Shown: piece by piece, positions 9,656-22,600 of the stretch | Numbering within the stretch: position 1 is the first letter of the stretch | Layout: each line of letters begins with the position of its first letter | From: Isoetes taiwanensis | Lineage: Eukaryota; Streptophyta; Lycopodiopsida; Isoetales; Isoetaceae | Length of the DNA stretch: 64,000 nucleotides | Direction of reading: 5' to 3' | Assembly (NCBI GenBank): GCA_021234155.1 | Contig: JAJEKV010000011.1 | Span: 9,589,712-9,653,711 of the forward strand | Program-made: the position numbers and the translations under genes | Notes under the pieces: model-generated | Told to the model about the DNA's origin: nothing | The model's database searches: none | Seen by the model: only the letters and a program-made list of their open reading frames with translations

Positions 9656-10540
9656 GGGGTAGAGACCCTGAAAACCTTAATAGATGATATATCTAGATAG
9701 CCTCATTAATTCCCAGTTAATGTGGCCTGTGCATAAGAGCCCACCTGCCTGTGCATGGTGGGGCTAGACCGGCATATAAGGAGGACATATTCCATTACAG
9801 ATTGATCCCTCTAGTGTGTAAAGCCTATCGGAGAATTTAGTGGGGTAGGCCTGATGGTTTGCCACTGAGGGCGGGCAAGGTATGGGCTCGACACCTCTTG
9901 GGTGATGTGTCACCTTCAATGGGGTTCAAGTCGTAGACGAGCAGTAGCTCTCTAGCCACCTGCAGTGAGCATGCGTACTAGGGAGTGAAATCCTCCTGCC
10001 TCATCGAGACTGGGGAGATGCAACTCAGGAGTAGCCCCCTTGACTATGCACTCGACAGGCTACGGTCAAGTCCCAAGACTTATCAGCCTATTCTGCAAAG
10101 TATGCACAGGAGAGGCGGATGGAGCGGACTACCCAACGGCCATGTTCCTATGCCAGCCCAATCCATTTGCCATGAATTCCGACTGCATTGACTTTTGGAG
10201 ACCCAAGCCGTCAATCGACCCCCATGAGTCTAAGCCTTGGGTAGAATTTCTCTTATGTTGATGTTACTGATGTTTTTACAGATGTTACATTATGGTGAGC
10301 CACCCTTCACGATGGAACTATGTGTATTTGATGTTATGTGCTCATGTACGCTTCCGCAGCTAGGACGATCTCGAGGGAGATGGGATGAATGACACATCCA
10401 TTCTTCTCCATCGATTCCTTATCAGAAAGCAAGGGATTCTTTGCCAGTGGGACGGCCCTCGACGACTTGTGCATGGCAGAGGGATGAACTCCGGCTTCTT
10501 ATACGATGGGAGCATTGTATATGAAGTAGGGGACGTCACA
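9653..10540 (+). repeat. 5'-truncated LTR related to the giant gypsy element, opposite orientation
   Basis: Blocks match the reverse complement of the LTRs at 25,137-26,720 and 44,923-46,496: ggggtagagacc at the left edge, gcaaagtatgcacaggagagg with gcggatgg... in the middle, and the LTR end ggggacgtcaca at 10,531-10,540. The first ~600 bp of a full LTR are missing, no PBS or coding part follows, and divergence is high. It is an old solo or truncated LTR of a related family. Confidence 0.7.
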
Positions 10541-11573
10541 TGAAAGAAGAGTGAAATTTTACAATAGAGAACAAAATCTAGCAAACCTTATGTAAAGCTT
10601 TTAACCTTTTTAGCATTATTTTCAATGAATATCGTAACTTGATTTAGCTTGTGTGTTAGGCTTTTGAACGTAGATTCTGCTTAGACATGCAACTTCAAAT
10701 GGTTTTGGAAGCATCCCGAAATTGTCATGTGCACACTTGTACAAGTTTAGACATGCAACTTCAAATGGTTTTGGAAGCATCACGAAATTGTCTGCACCTG
10801 TACATCGACAATGTCATGCCAAGGGAACAAATACATTGATCTCTCACCAAAAATACATCGTATAATTTAACTACAAATCCCCCTCATATCAAACGAAAAT
10901 CCCAACAATGATGAGAAGAAGAATGAACATGTTATAAACCTCCCACGAAACATAATTGTAGATATTGTACTAATGAATTAAATCAAAGAACTCAAGCATA
11001 ATAACTTCTTAGCATTTCTATCTATTCTAGACATGGAATTATGCAATTATCTACTTAAACATGGAATTATGCAATTTAACCTCCTCACATTATGGAATTA
11101 TGCAATTCTCATTTGATGGTGCAAACACACTCCAGTGATGTGGAGACAACAACTCTAATCTCTCTTTTTATAGTTGATACTTTGGCACGTTTTCAAGGTT
11201 ACCAACATGTCTAATCAGTGAATGTTCATTCAGAACTCCCTCTTGTAAATGCTACAAACTTAAAAGACCAATATTTCCAAATTATTACCAAGCATTTCTT
11301 TGCTGTTACAAGTGATACATTCGGCATTTTCTGCCATGATCCAAATTTCCAACAGAAATGGTATATTCACAGATGAGGCAAATAAATTAAAATAATGCTA
11401 ACTATGGATACAATGGCAAAGCAACTATTGCCTGTACAAGTTTGGAACACTTGATAATTTGGCACTGAAAATGCCAAAGGCTGACATGGGGAACCGACCG
11501 AAGCTTGCGCATTTTCTCCACGAATCTTATGTACAGAACTTGGCTTTGATGGCGTTTTCTAAGAAAAAAATCC
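10541..11573. other. Spacer and 3' flank of the CSB gene
   Basis: No coding region seen. A 46-bp direct repeat (ttagacatgcaacttcaaat..., 10,681 and 10,747, period 66) and three copies of atggaattatgcaatt (about 11,034, 11,060, 11,092) are present. The 3' UTR and polyadenylation site of the gene on the minus strand should lie in the right part; I cannot place them. Confidence 0.6.
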
Positions 11574-14500
11574 TCAACTGCTAACTGTTGGTTTATCCTG
11601 ATAGTCTGGATTCAAAACCCACATGGGCTCAATTGCTCCGCTTCTATTCAATGTGGCTATCTGTTTCAATAATTGCCTGAACAATGGAAGTTCAGAAGAA
11701 GAAATCCTCGACTTGAAATGTTCTACGACATGTGCTGAAGACACAGTTCCACCATGTTCAAGCATAAAGCTTCTTAGCTGTTTGACAAGTGCTTCAGCCA
11801 GACGAGATGCCTGCCCATGAGATCCTCCAGTACCATTATTGAGCAGATTGGTTGCAATATCTGCTCCAGCACGGCGCTCCCGCATTTTTGACAAAAGGTC
11901 GGAGGAGCTTAAAACCTGACCAGCACCTGCCCCTGCTGCTGGCCTGCTGGCCTCTGAGATTGAAGTTGATGAAAATAGCTGAGAGTTCACAGTGGAGCCA
12001 AACCTCCTCTTTGAAGTTGGAGCCCCAGCCGCCAGAACGACCTGTCAAGTAGGTACTGATACACTCTCATTTGCACGAAGCATACGAGATTGCTTCAGGG
12101 CTTCAGCTGCACGTTGTGCAACTTTGCTTGCCTCATAGTCAATCTTTATTCTTTCAGGTTCATTCACTGACAAAATTGCATCATGGTCCATTGCAGACTG
12201 CAAGGACAAAAATGTCAGTCAACTGGCGAAAGGGCAATTTAATGACAAAATAACACTCACATGAATACCGTTTGCATCAAACAAAGTCTTAAGAATCCGA
12301 GACTCATCCTGATGTTCATCCAAAGTCGTATGGATAATTTCTTTTCCCTTATTTTCATGTTCCAATGTACTATTGCTTTCCATTTTGTGTTGCACTTTCG
12401 TATTCTTAGAACCTTTACCCTTGTTAGACTTCTTGGTGTTAGTAACACCATTTCTGCACAGTGTGTCTCCGACCTCGGCAAACAATTGTGATGTTTCTGT
12501 TTTTGCTGTTTCTTGATCATCTTGCAGTACAAAAAGATCCCGCATATCTCTGGCTTTAAAAATCCGCCGCTGTTGAGGATCACGAAGAATTTTATTGGTC
12601 AAAAAGTGCTTGTATATTTGTCGATGGTACACCTTCTCTTCAATGGTTCCTCTAGTAATAAGCCGGTAAATAGTAACATCCTTAAGTTGTCCAATTCGCC
12701 ATGCTCTTTCTCTTGCCTAAAAATACAGAAAGCATATAAAAATTGCTACTCCTTCGAATTGTAATCAGTATCCTGAAAGGAAAATACCTGCATATCTGTA
12801 GAGGGGTTCCAGTCAGGATCAAATATGATTACTCGATTTGCTCCTGTCAAGTTTGTTCCCAGCCCACCAACTTTCGTGGTCAATATGAAAACAAACACGT
12901 GATCTGATTCATTAAATTCATCGATGAGAGCCATGCGTTGACTAATCGGAGTTGTACCATCCATCCTTCTGTATACATACTCCTTCGAAACAATAAAACC
13001 TTCTAATATATCAAGCATCTGTTGGGTCTGAGCGAAGATAAGAACCCGATGACCCTGTCCCTTCCACAATTCTAGGACTTGGGCAACAACTTTAAGCTTC
13101 GCACTTCTTTCAATGTTCCCATAGTCTGGATGGTTACTGCTATGCTCCCTTTCTAACAAATCAGGATGATTACAAATTTTCCTAAGTATGTCAATCCCAT
13201 AAAGTGAATTTCTGCTTCCATCAAATATCTGCTCAACCTCTTTACTTCCGATAAATGCACGATAAGCACTTCGCTGCTCCTCTGTTAAAGTACAAAAGAG
13301 CACGTGCTCTGTTTTCTTGGGAAGATTCGCTTCAACATCTGATTTCATCCGACGCAGAAGATATGGCATTATCAAATCACGAAGGACAACAGCGCACCTA
13401 TAAGCTGTCGAGACCTGCAGAGGAGTGGCATTTGCATAACCACCAATTGCAATTGGTAGAGCAAATTGAGCTTGAAAAACTGGTAGCACACCCAGCTTTC
13501 CAGGAAAGACAAAGTCGAAGAGTGACCACAATTCTGTAAGTTTATTCTGAATTGGCGCACCTGTCATAATAATGCGGTGAACAGTTTGTAGCTGCTTACA
13601 TACAAGAGTGGTCTCAGTGTCTGGATTTCTTATTCTATGTCCTTCATCAAGAACGGCATAACCCCAACGTATGTCAAGAAGCTTTTCCTTTAGTATGCGC
13701 AATTGTTCATATGTGGTGATGAGCAATCCTGAATCTGATCTTGTTATCCTGTCAATGAGTCCATTCCACTTACTATCTTTTGGTGATACCTTCTCCTGTA
13801 TATCCTGGCTATTTTCATCTGAATCTGAAGAAGAGTTCTTCCTAGCTGATTTTCTACAAGCTGAATCATGCAGTATTTCAACTTTAAAGGCTGAATACCA
13901 TTTCTGTGCTTCTCGTTTCCACTGTTGAACAAGAGTCACAGGAGACACAATTATGCTTGGCTTATACATCCCACTGTGATGCAGGGAAGCTAAAAAGGCT
14001 ATGATTTGGATAGTCTTGCCTAATCCCATTTCATCTCCTATAATACCTCCTGCCCGTTGGCAATGCAATTCCCATAACCACTTTACTCCAGTTTTCTGAT
14101 AATCAAAGAGATTAGAATATATGCTAGCAGGAATTTTGAGTCCACCTTCCAAGAGTACATTGTCCTCTTCACAGACACCTAACCCAATATTCTTTTCCTT
14201 GTTTTCTTTCTTCCTCTGCCTTTTCCCATCATCAGAACTTGATGATAAATCATCCTCGTCATCGACAATCCAGTCATCTGCAAAATTAGAAGGTATACAC
14301 TCAGAACGCCACATAACAATGAGCTTGAATGAAAAGCAGCTTAATCCATGGTATAAAGTCCATAACATCCTAGCTACTTCTATTTCATATAAAAACAATC
14401 ATCTAAATAGTCTTTACCATCTGCTTCCAGTGACTCCTTTTGCTTTCCTTTGGCCTTTATTCTCCATTGAGGTTCAGGCAGTGGCCGTTTCCTTTTGCGA

Positions 14501-15948
14501 TGCTTGTAACTTTTTCCATCCATATCTCCACTATTTCCCTTAGAAGACTTTCGAAGCAAGCGGAATTCACGCAGTAGAGGGCTCAAGCCTTGGTAGCTCT
14601 GAAGCATCCAGCAATTTTGTGGTGGGCCGTGATCCAGAAAAATCAGCAAATGCTGCCACCACCTTAGAGAGAGATGCATCTTTATTCCCATCTTCACTTC
14701 CATCAATATCTCTAATTTTTATGCGACGCTCAAAGCCTTCAACTCTGTCAAAAGGTGTTAGAGCCCCAGTTCGAATAAGTCGCTCCCTCTCCTGAACAAC
14801 ATACCATTGTTAGTAACCCATTTTAAAAGACCTGTTCAAACTATGAACACAAGCTCAGCACTCACTGTTTCAACAAGGGCTGCAGCAGAATCCAAGGCTG
14901 CATCAAAATCATCATCATTATCTAACTGGAACTGAACCGTTCCTTCTGAACGTTTTATCCCTTTGTTGTTAAATTCATCATTGTTTCCACCATTCTCTGC
15001 AGCCTGGTTCTGTAGATATGTCAATTGTGCTTTGAGTTGCAGCTTCTTCTGCTTCAAGCTTTTCAAACGTTCTTCTGCTAGTGTTTTGTGAAGATCAGTA
15101 TGATCCTTCTTGATTGGTTCTACAGTCGTGACACCTTGCAAATCTTCTGGGCCATCCTCTTTCAACTCTGCTTCTTCAAAAGATTCAAGGCCTGCCTGAA
15201 CAGCCTTGATCTCTTTTCTCACCAATGCAAGCTGAGCATGAATGTGACTCTCTCGTGCACATCTTTTGTCCTCTTCAAACAAAGAAATCCCTTCGCTTTC
15301 TTCTCCAACTTCCCGTGTTCTCTCTTGATTGGCTTTCTCAATCTGATCAAATAATAAATGCATTAGAGTTTTGAGACACATAAGGACAGCGCCACCACAA
15401 GCTGTGTTTCATGTAGGGTTCTAATAATTCTATATCCAACTACCACCAACACATGGTGGCATGTTAGTGGTGAAAACCCTAGATAGCTATAGCTGTGATA
15501 ATGAAGCTATGAATAATCTGTTTTGTACCTATACTCCTGCACAATTTTGATACATGCCAAAAAGTATTGCAACATAATTTCATTATTGTTTTAAAACATG
15601 GCAAATCAGTGTATGCCATATACTGCACCCAAACAAATGTCTTCTTACGAACATAATTTCGTGAGTTCTTTAATCCTGGCAGAAGGAGATAAAAAATTAA
15701 CAAATCAATTGCATTGTACCATATACTGCACCCATACAAACTTCTTCTTACGAACATAATTTCGTGAGTTCTTTAATCCTGGCGGAAGGAGATAAAAAAT
15801 CAACAAATCAATTGCATTGTACCTCAGCAATCACATGGCGTTCAATGTCTTCAGGCTTTGCTGCTGTGACCCCCAAACTACTAAGAAAAGCAGCATCAGG
15901 ATCTGCAACATTCTTTTGCTCCTCCTCATCAGCTTCTTCTTCTTCCAT
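11574..15948 (-). CDS. CHR8: CSB/ERCC6 (CHR8-like) SNF2-family repair ATPase
   Basis: Plant orthologue of Cockayne syndrome B, the Swi2/Snf2 ATPase that helps stalled RNA polymerase II in transcription-coupled repair in the nucleus. Six exons with GT-AG borders on the minus strand: 15,823-15,948; 14,866-15,342; 14,418-14,791; 12,788-14,277; 12,261-12,716; 11,574-12,197, about 1,180 residues, as in Arabidopsis. The start at 15,948 precedes an acidic run and the conserved [14 protein letters not shown]. Motifs: GDEMGLGKT (about 406-414), [19 protein letters not shown]-type [14 protein letters not shown], and [10 protein letters not shown] opening exon 5. A coiled, charged N-terminus and a winged-helix-like C-terminus ([10 protein letters not shown]...) complete it. 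Two blemishes: an extra base near 14,569 in exon 3, and a TGA with compensating indels near 12,020-12,050 in exon 6. Either consensus errors or an early pseudogene. Confidence 0.95.
15617..15823. repeat. 103-bp tandem duplication in CSB intron 1
   Basis: The segment containing cttcttacgaacataatttc occurs twice with period 103, the right copy ending exactly at the exon 1 donor (ggtacaatgc on the minus strand). The left copy therefore carries a second, decoy donor-like sequence inside the intron. Confidence 0.85.
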
Positions 15949-16258
15949 ATTTATTATAAGAAATGAGGCGTCAGAGCTTCCCCGCGAACGGATCAGAATC
16001 CTTTTTGGAACTCTCGCAGCGACGGAAGAAATTGGCCCCGGTGCCACAAGTGGCAAGCGGTCGAGATACGTCCTCGGTACTTTGTTCTAACACTAACCTA
16101 ATAACTTACTGAACAAGCTTTTAACTTTGTTGTATTACCTTCAAACCTTAGGCACAATAGAAGGAGGGTGTGTTGACTTGGCCGGGCCACACAAAACTAG
16201 AAATAATTTGGTCATGCTTAAGGATGGATGGATGGAGTAGATAACGCCCTGGGCCGAG
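15949..16258. promoter_or_regulatory. Presumed 5' UTR/promoter region of the CSB gene
   Basis: Upstream of the CSB start on the minus strand. The frame stays open for a further 36 codons to 16,056, so a longer N-terminus is possible but is not needed by comparison with the family. No clear TATA box seen. Confidence 0.4.
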
Positions 16259-16366
16259 GGTGTTACTGAAAAAAAAATTTGAGGGCCATCAAAATGGCGG
16301 GGTGTGTGGCGTAAGCGCATGCAGAAACCATTTTGATGGCCCGAAAATTTTTTTTGAAGTAACACC
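16259..16366. repeat. 108-bp imperfect hairpin (foldback)
   Basis: Arms 16,259-16,297 and 16,328-16,366 pair over 39 positions with about five mismatches (outer ggtgttact/aagtaacacc, inner ggccatcaaaatgg/ccattttgatggccc) around a 30-nt loop. It looks like a small MITE or an inverted duplication upstream of the CSB gene. Confidence 0.85.
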
Positions 16367-16484
16367 GAGGGCTGCATGCTATCGCCTCTTTAACACATTG
16401 CCCCCGAGTTTTGGGCCATCCAGATCATTATCAAAATTGATGCGGATCGTCCATTTCATAACATCCTAGGGTGTTATGGAGTAG

Positions 16485-16513
16485 CAGTGTGTTATAGCTC
16501 CAGTAACACACTG
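16485..16513. repeat. Perfect 10-bp inverted repeat
   Basis: cagtgtgtta and taacacactg separated by nine bases. The tgtgtta word recurs around the neighbouring foldback (near 16,170, 16,390 and 16,560), suggesting one decayed foldback element over 16,140-16,580. Confidence 0.7.
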
Positions 16514-16607
16514 ATCAAGATTGATCTGAACCGTTGGATCACTATAAACTTGAGGGGCAGTGTGTTAAGGATAGATAGTAAGTTTTTCGTTTTTTTTTTT
16601 TTTTTTT

Positions 16608-19600
16608 AAGCATTATTACATTGATAGTCGATGGGATCCTAAGATCCTTTTTGATTGATTTTGCTTTTAGGCTATTTTGCTTTAATTAAGCAATTTTGCT
16701 TGGATATTCAATAGTGTTCTAGTGATCTTTCATAACACTAGAACACTTGAACTTCATCTGAAACATATGTTGCATATTTGTAAGAATACATTTTGTGTGG
16801 CTGTACATATTTAAGGGTGAAAAATTATTTTTACAGTGCTTCGGCAATATGTAAAAACCCTTGTACACTATTTTATATGCTTCGAGAGGCTTCCTAATAA
16901 TTTTCAAAAAGCCAAGTTTTGTCAAAGGTTGGATTTCCTTGACAAAATAACAAAAAAAATCTAGACTGTATTTTAGGGCTTTGCCCGAGAGTTTTTTTCC
17001 AGCGCCAATATGGCCGCTTGCACAATTTGTTGGCACTCATGATTTCATGGTTGCAGCTGCATCCGTTCACATCTTGAAGAATCGCCATAGCCAGGCCTTT
17101 GGGTCAATATGCTCTAGAGTTTTTCTGCTATAGATTTGGATTTCGGCAGGACAAACGATAAAAGGGCATGTTGATCTCAGTAAAAAAGGTTTTTTCCCCT
17201 TCGCTTAATCTAAATGCTTTGGGCTTTTATGTAATCCGGCATGGCCAAATCTTTGTTGCCATATCTGTCTGGCAAGGCAGTGTATGCCTATGATCCTTAT
17301 GCTCAAAAATCAAACTTTGTTACAGAAGAAGCGATGCCATGACTGCATTTCCGAACTTATAATACTGAGACTTCATAGGATGCAATTTTGCTCAGTTATG
17401 CTTCATTGCAAATAACTAGCAGGGTAGGGTTCGAATAGGCTCTAAATGATGCCTACAGCGCTACACATGATATTTAATGCAAAGAAGGCTATGCTATGGA
17501 TGCTATGCTATAGCACGAATTTTGGAACACTATGATGCTGGCGGATCTAATATTCTCATTGAGTCCTGTTAATATCGTGTGGGTTGTGAGCTTTATTTTG
17601 GAGTTCAAAACACAAGAGGAATGCTACAAAAAGGTTAATTTTGTCTATCTGCTTCAATAACTTGAAATATATACATACTGTTATGGATTTTAAGATTATA
17701 TGCTCTAGGCTCTTAAGGTTCAAAATGATGATTACACTTTGAATTGGTGTCCATGAATTTGATTGCACCATGAAATTGTTACAACTTGTTTGCACATAGA
17801 GTGCATAAAACATATAGGTTGGATATATTTGTTGCGTACTGCAGCTTTTGGATTTTATCTCTAAACTTATAATTCCATCTCTCTTTCTGTTTAAGCTAAC
17901 TCAGGGCAAAAGGATACAATTGGTGATCAGTGAAAAACTGAGAGACCCAATGTACCTTTTGGCCCTTGCATCGCTCTGGGATTCTCGCTAACGCGTTTGC
18001 ATGATTGGTTTGCAGTGCGGGTCTTTCCTCCAATTGTATTTATTTTTTTTTGTTAGAGTTGGTACGTGGCGTGAAGGATGTGGAATTCTCGAAAAGGACA
18101 TGCACAAGGCCACTTGGAGTTTGGAGGCTGTCTATATCTTTGGAATATGGGGCAGCAGGTGGTGGCCTACATAATCAGAATGATTCATGTATCACAATTA
18201 TTTTAGATAATTGATACATTGATACATGTGGTATGGTCCTCTTGACTCAATTTATATATGTTTGGATAGCTTAACAGTTGATAAGCTAATGTCAAGTTTT
18301 GGGCAAAAATTTCAAACAATTGTACATAGAGTTCATAGTATATGAAATGGCACAGGATTCATATTGATGACTGTAGCAGATGGTGTACTTCTTATTTCTT
18401 ACGGTTTTAATGAATAAATATTGGTCTTCAAATTACTTAGGCTTTGGGAGAAGATGTACTAGTCTAGACTGGCTTGCTCAGTTTAGATATTAGAATATTA
18501 TCTTGCCAAGGGATTGGCCAAAGGCGGATCTTTGGTCTAAGCGTTTGCTAGTTCGGTAGGGTTTTTTAGAAACTTCATTTCACTAGGGACACCTGGTGAT
18601 GCATCTCTCCCTCTGCTTTAGGTGGTTTAGAAGATTAAATAATTCTGGGAACTTTCACTTGCATCTATTATCTGGTTTTCTTATTTAACCAGGTGAATAT
18701 ACGTGGTAATATTTGTGCAGGTGGCATAGGCGGCTATGCAGACTGTTTTTACCAGTGTATTCTAATCAGGGTACTCTGGTGATGAATAATAATTCGTCAA
18801 GAACGTGCATTAATGGCAGGTGTCATTATTACACATATGGCAGTTGCCATGTTATGCCAGTTGGCTATAATCTTGATGATAAATATAATCTTTTTACTCG
18901 TATACAAGATAGAAGGGCAAAGCCCATTGGTAAATTGACAGATATAAAAGGGAAATCCCTACTGCCAGTTTACACCAATAGCAGACACTAGTCTATGCCA
19001 GTTGGCAAAATATCTTCCAAAATTATTTTATGCCAATGGGCTAAATAATTTCTATTCTAAAAAGCTACTGCGTAGAATCCTGATATCTACTCTTGTGTGC
19101 AACGATGAATCATTCATTCATTCTATGGCAATTTGCTACCGATATTTTTCAGGCTTCAAAGCAAAGTGACCTCCACGGGTCACAAAGGATGACCTTCGAC
19201 TGCAACTTCCTACTACAATTGCAGATTGCAAGTAACACAAAGGTATGTCTTAATACTATTCTTAAGACTATTTACATTCTGAAAGCAGGACTAATAGTTA
19301 TAGGGCATGGCATTACCCCTGCTGTAATAGTGGGGTCTTGCCATCCCTATAATTACAGTTCTATAAACAAGGGGACATGTCATACTCTACGGAAGGTGGT
19401 AGGGTTTTTTTATTAAGCATTATTACATTGATAGTCAGTAAGGATCCTAAGATCCTTTTTGACAGTTTTGCTTTAGGCTATTTTGCTTTAATTAAGCAAT
19501 TTTGCTTGGATATTCAATAGTGTTCTAGTGATCTTTCATAACACTAGAACACTTGAACTTCATCTGAAACATATGTTGCATATTTGTAAGAATACATTTT

Positions 19601-22600
19601 GTGTGGCTGTACATATTTAAGGGTGAAAAATTATTTTTACAGTGCTTCGGCAATATGTAAAAACCCTTGTACACTATTTTATATGCTTCAAGAGGCTTCC
19701 TAATAATTTTCAAAAAGCCAAGTTTTGTCAAAGGTTGGATTTCCTTGACAAAATAACAAAAAAAATCTAGACTGTATTTTAGGGCTTTGCCCGAGAGTTT
19801 TTTTCCAGCGCCAATATGGCCGCTTGCACAATTTGTTGGCACTCATGATTTCATGGTTGCAGCTGCATCCGTTCACATCTTGAAGAATTGCCATAGCCAG
19901 GCCTTTGGGTCAATATGCTCTAGAGTTTTTCTGCTACAGATTTGGATTTCGGGACAAGCGATAAAGGGCATGTTGATCTCGATAAAAAAGGTTTTTCCCC
20001 TTCGCTTAATCTAAATGCTTTGGGCTTTTATGTAATCCGGCATGGCCAAATCTTTGTTGCCATATCTGTCTGGCAAGGCAGTGTATGCCTATGATCTCTT
20101 ATGCTCAAAAATCAAACTTTGTTACAGAAGAAGCGATGCCATGACTGCATTTCCGAACTTATAATACTGAGACTTCATAGGATGCAATTTTGCTCAGTTA
20201 TGCTTCATTGCAAATAACTAGCAGGGTAGGGTTCGAATAGGCTCTAAATGATGCCTACAGCGCTACACATGATATTTAATGCAAAGAAGGCTATGCTATG
20301 GATGCTATGCTATAGCCTGGACTGGAACACTATGATGCCTGGCAGATCTAATATTCTCATTCAGGTCCTGTTAATATGCGTACGGACTGTGAGCTTTATT
20401 TTGGAGTTCCAAAACACAAGAGGAATGCTACAAAAAGGTTAATTTTGTCTATCTACTTCAATAACTTGAAATATATACATACTGTTATGGATTTTAAGAT
20501 TATATGCTCTAGGCTCTTAAGGTTCAAAATGATGATTACACTTTGAATTGGTGTCCATGAATTTGATTGCACCATGAAATTGTTACAACTTGTTTGCACA
20601 TAGAGTGCATAAAACATATAGGTTGGATATATTTGTTGCGTACTGCAGCTTTTGGATTTTATCTCTAAACTTATAATTCCATCTCTCTTTTCATTTTAAG
20701 CTAACTTTCGGGGCAAAAGGATACAATTGGTGATCGATGAAAAAGCGAGAGACCCAATGTACCTTTGGCCCTTGCATCGTTTCTGGGATTACGCTAGCGT
20801 TTGCATGATTGCAGAATGCGGGTCTTTCCTCCAATTGTATTTATTTTCTTTGTTAGAGTTGGGCGTAAGCGTGAAGGATGTGGAATTCTCGAAAAGGACA
20901 TGCACAAGGCCACTTGGAGTTTGGAGCTGTCTATATGCTGGAATATGGGCTGCAACAGTGGTGGCCTACATAATCAGAATGATTCATGTAACACAATTAT
21001 TTTAGATAATTGATACATTGATACATGTGGTATGGTCCTCTTGACTCAATTTATATATGTTTGGATAGCTTAACAGTTGATAAGCTAATGTCAAGTTTTG
21101 GGCAACAATTTCAAACAATTGTACATAGAGTTCATAGTATATGAAATGGCACAGGATTCATATTGATGACTGTAGCAGATGGTGTACTTCTTATTTCTTA
21201 CGGTTTTAATGAATAAATATTGGTCTTCAAATTACTTAGGCTTTGGGAGAAGATGTACTAGTCTAGACTGGCTTGCTCGGTTTAGATATTAGAATATTAA
21301 TCTTGCCAAGGGATTGACCGAAGGCGGAATCTTTGGTCTAAGCGTTTGCTAGTTCAGGCGGGTTTTTTAGAAACTTCATTTCACTAGGGACACCGGTGAT
21401 GCATCTCTCCCTCCGCTTTAGGTGGTTTAGAAGATTAAATAATTGCAGGAACTTTCACTTGCATCTATTATCTGGTTTTCTTATTTAACCGGTGAATATC
21501 GTGGTAATATTTGTGCGAGGTGGCATAGGCGGCTATCAGGATTTTTTTTTACCGGTGTATTCTAATCGGGGTACTACGGTGATGAATAATAATTCGTCAA
21601 GAACGTGCATTAATGGCAGGTGTCATTATTACACATATGGCAGTTGCCATGTTATGCCAGTTGGCTATAATCTTGATGATAAATATAATCTTTTTTACTC
21701 GTATACAAGATAGAAGGGCAAAGCCCATTGGTAAATTGACAGGATATAAAGGGAAATCCCTCGCGGTTTACACCAATAGCGGACACTAGTCTATGCCGGT
21801 TGGCAAAATATCTTCCAAAATTATTTTTATGCCAATGGGCTAAATAATTTCTATTCTAAAAGCTCTACTGCGTAGAATCGATATCTACTCTTGTGTGCAG
21901 CGATGAATCATTCATTCATTCTATGGCAATTTGCTACCCGATATTTTTAGGGCTTCAAAGCAAAGTGACCTCCGCGGTCACAAAGGATGACCCATTTTGC
22001 AACTTCCTACTACAATTGCAGATTGCAAGTAACACAAAGGTATGTCTTAATACTATTCTTAAGACTATTTACATTCTGAAAGCAGGGCTAATAGTTATAG
22101 GGCATGGCATTACCCCTGCTGTAATAGTGGGGTCTTGCCATCCCTATAATTCTGATTCTATAAACAAGGGGACATGTCATACTCTATGGAAGGTGGTAGG
22201 GTTTTTATTAAGCATTATTACATTGATAGTCGATGGGATCCTAAGATCCTTTTTGACAGTTTTGCTTTAGGCTATTTTGCTTTAATTAAGCAATTTTGCT
22301 TGGATATTCAATAGTGTTCTAGTGATCTTTCATAACACTAGAACACTTGAACTTCATCTGAAACATATGTTGCATATTTGTAAGAATACATTTTGTGTGG
22401 CTGTACATATTTAAGGGTGAAAAATTATTTTTACAGTGCTTCGGCAATATGTAAAAACCCTTGTACACTATTTTATATGCTTCGAGAGGCTTCCTAATAA
22501 TTTTCAAAAGCCAAGTTTTGTCAAAGGTTGGATTTCCTTGACAAAATAACAAAAAAAATCTAGACTGTATTTTAGGGCTTTGCCCGAGAGTTTTTTTCCA

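Noticed and set aside
16719-17036. ~105-codon minus-strand frame repeated in each A unit
   Set aside because: Identity follows from DNA duplication; an indel alters it in the third unit, and composition and lack of domain do not suggest a protein.
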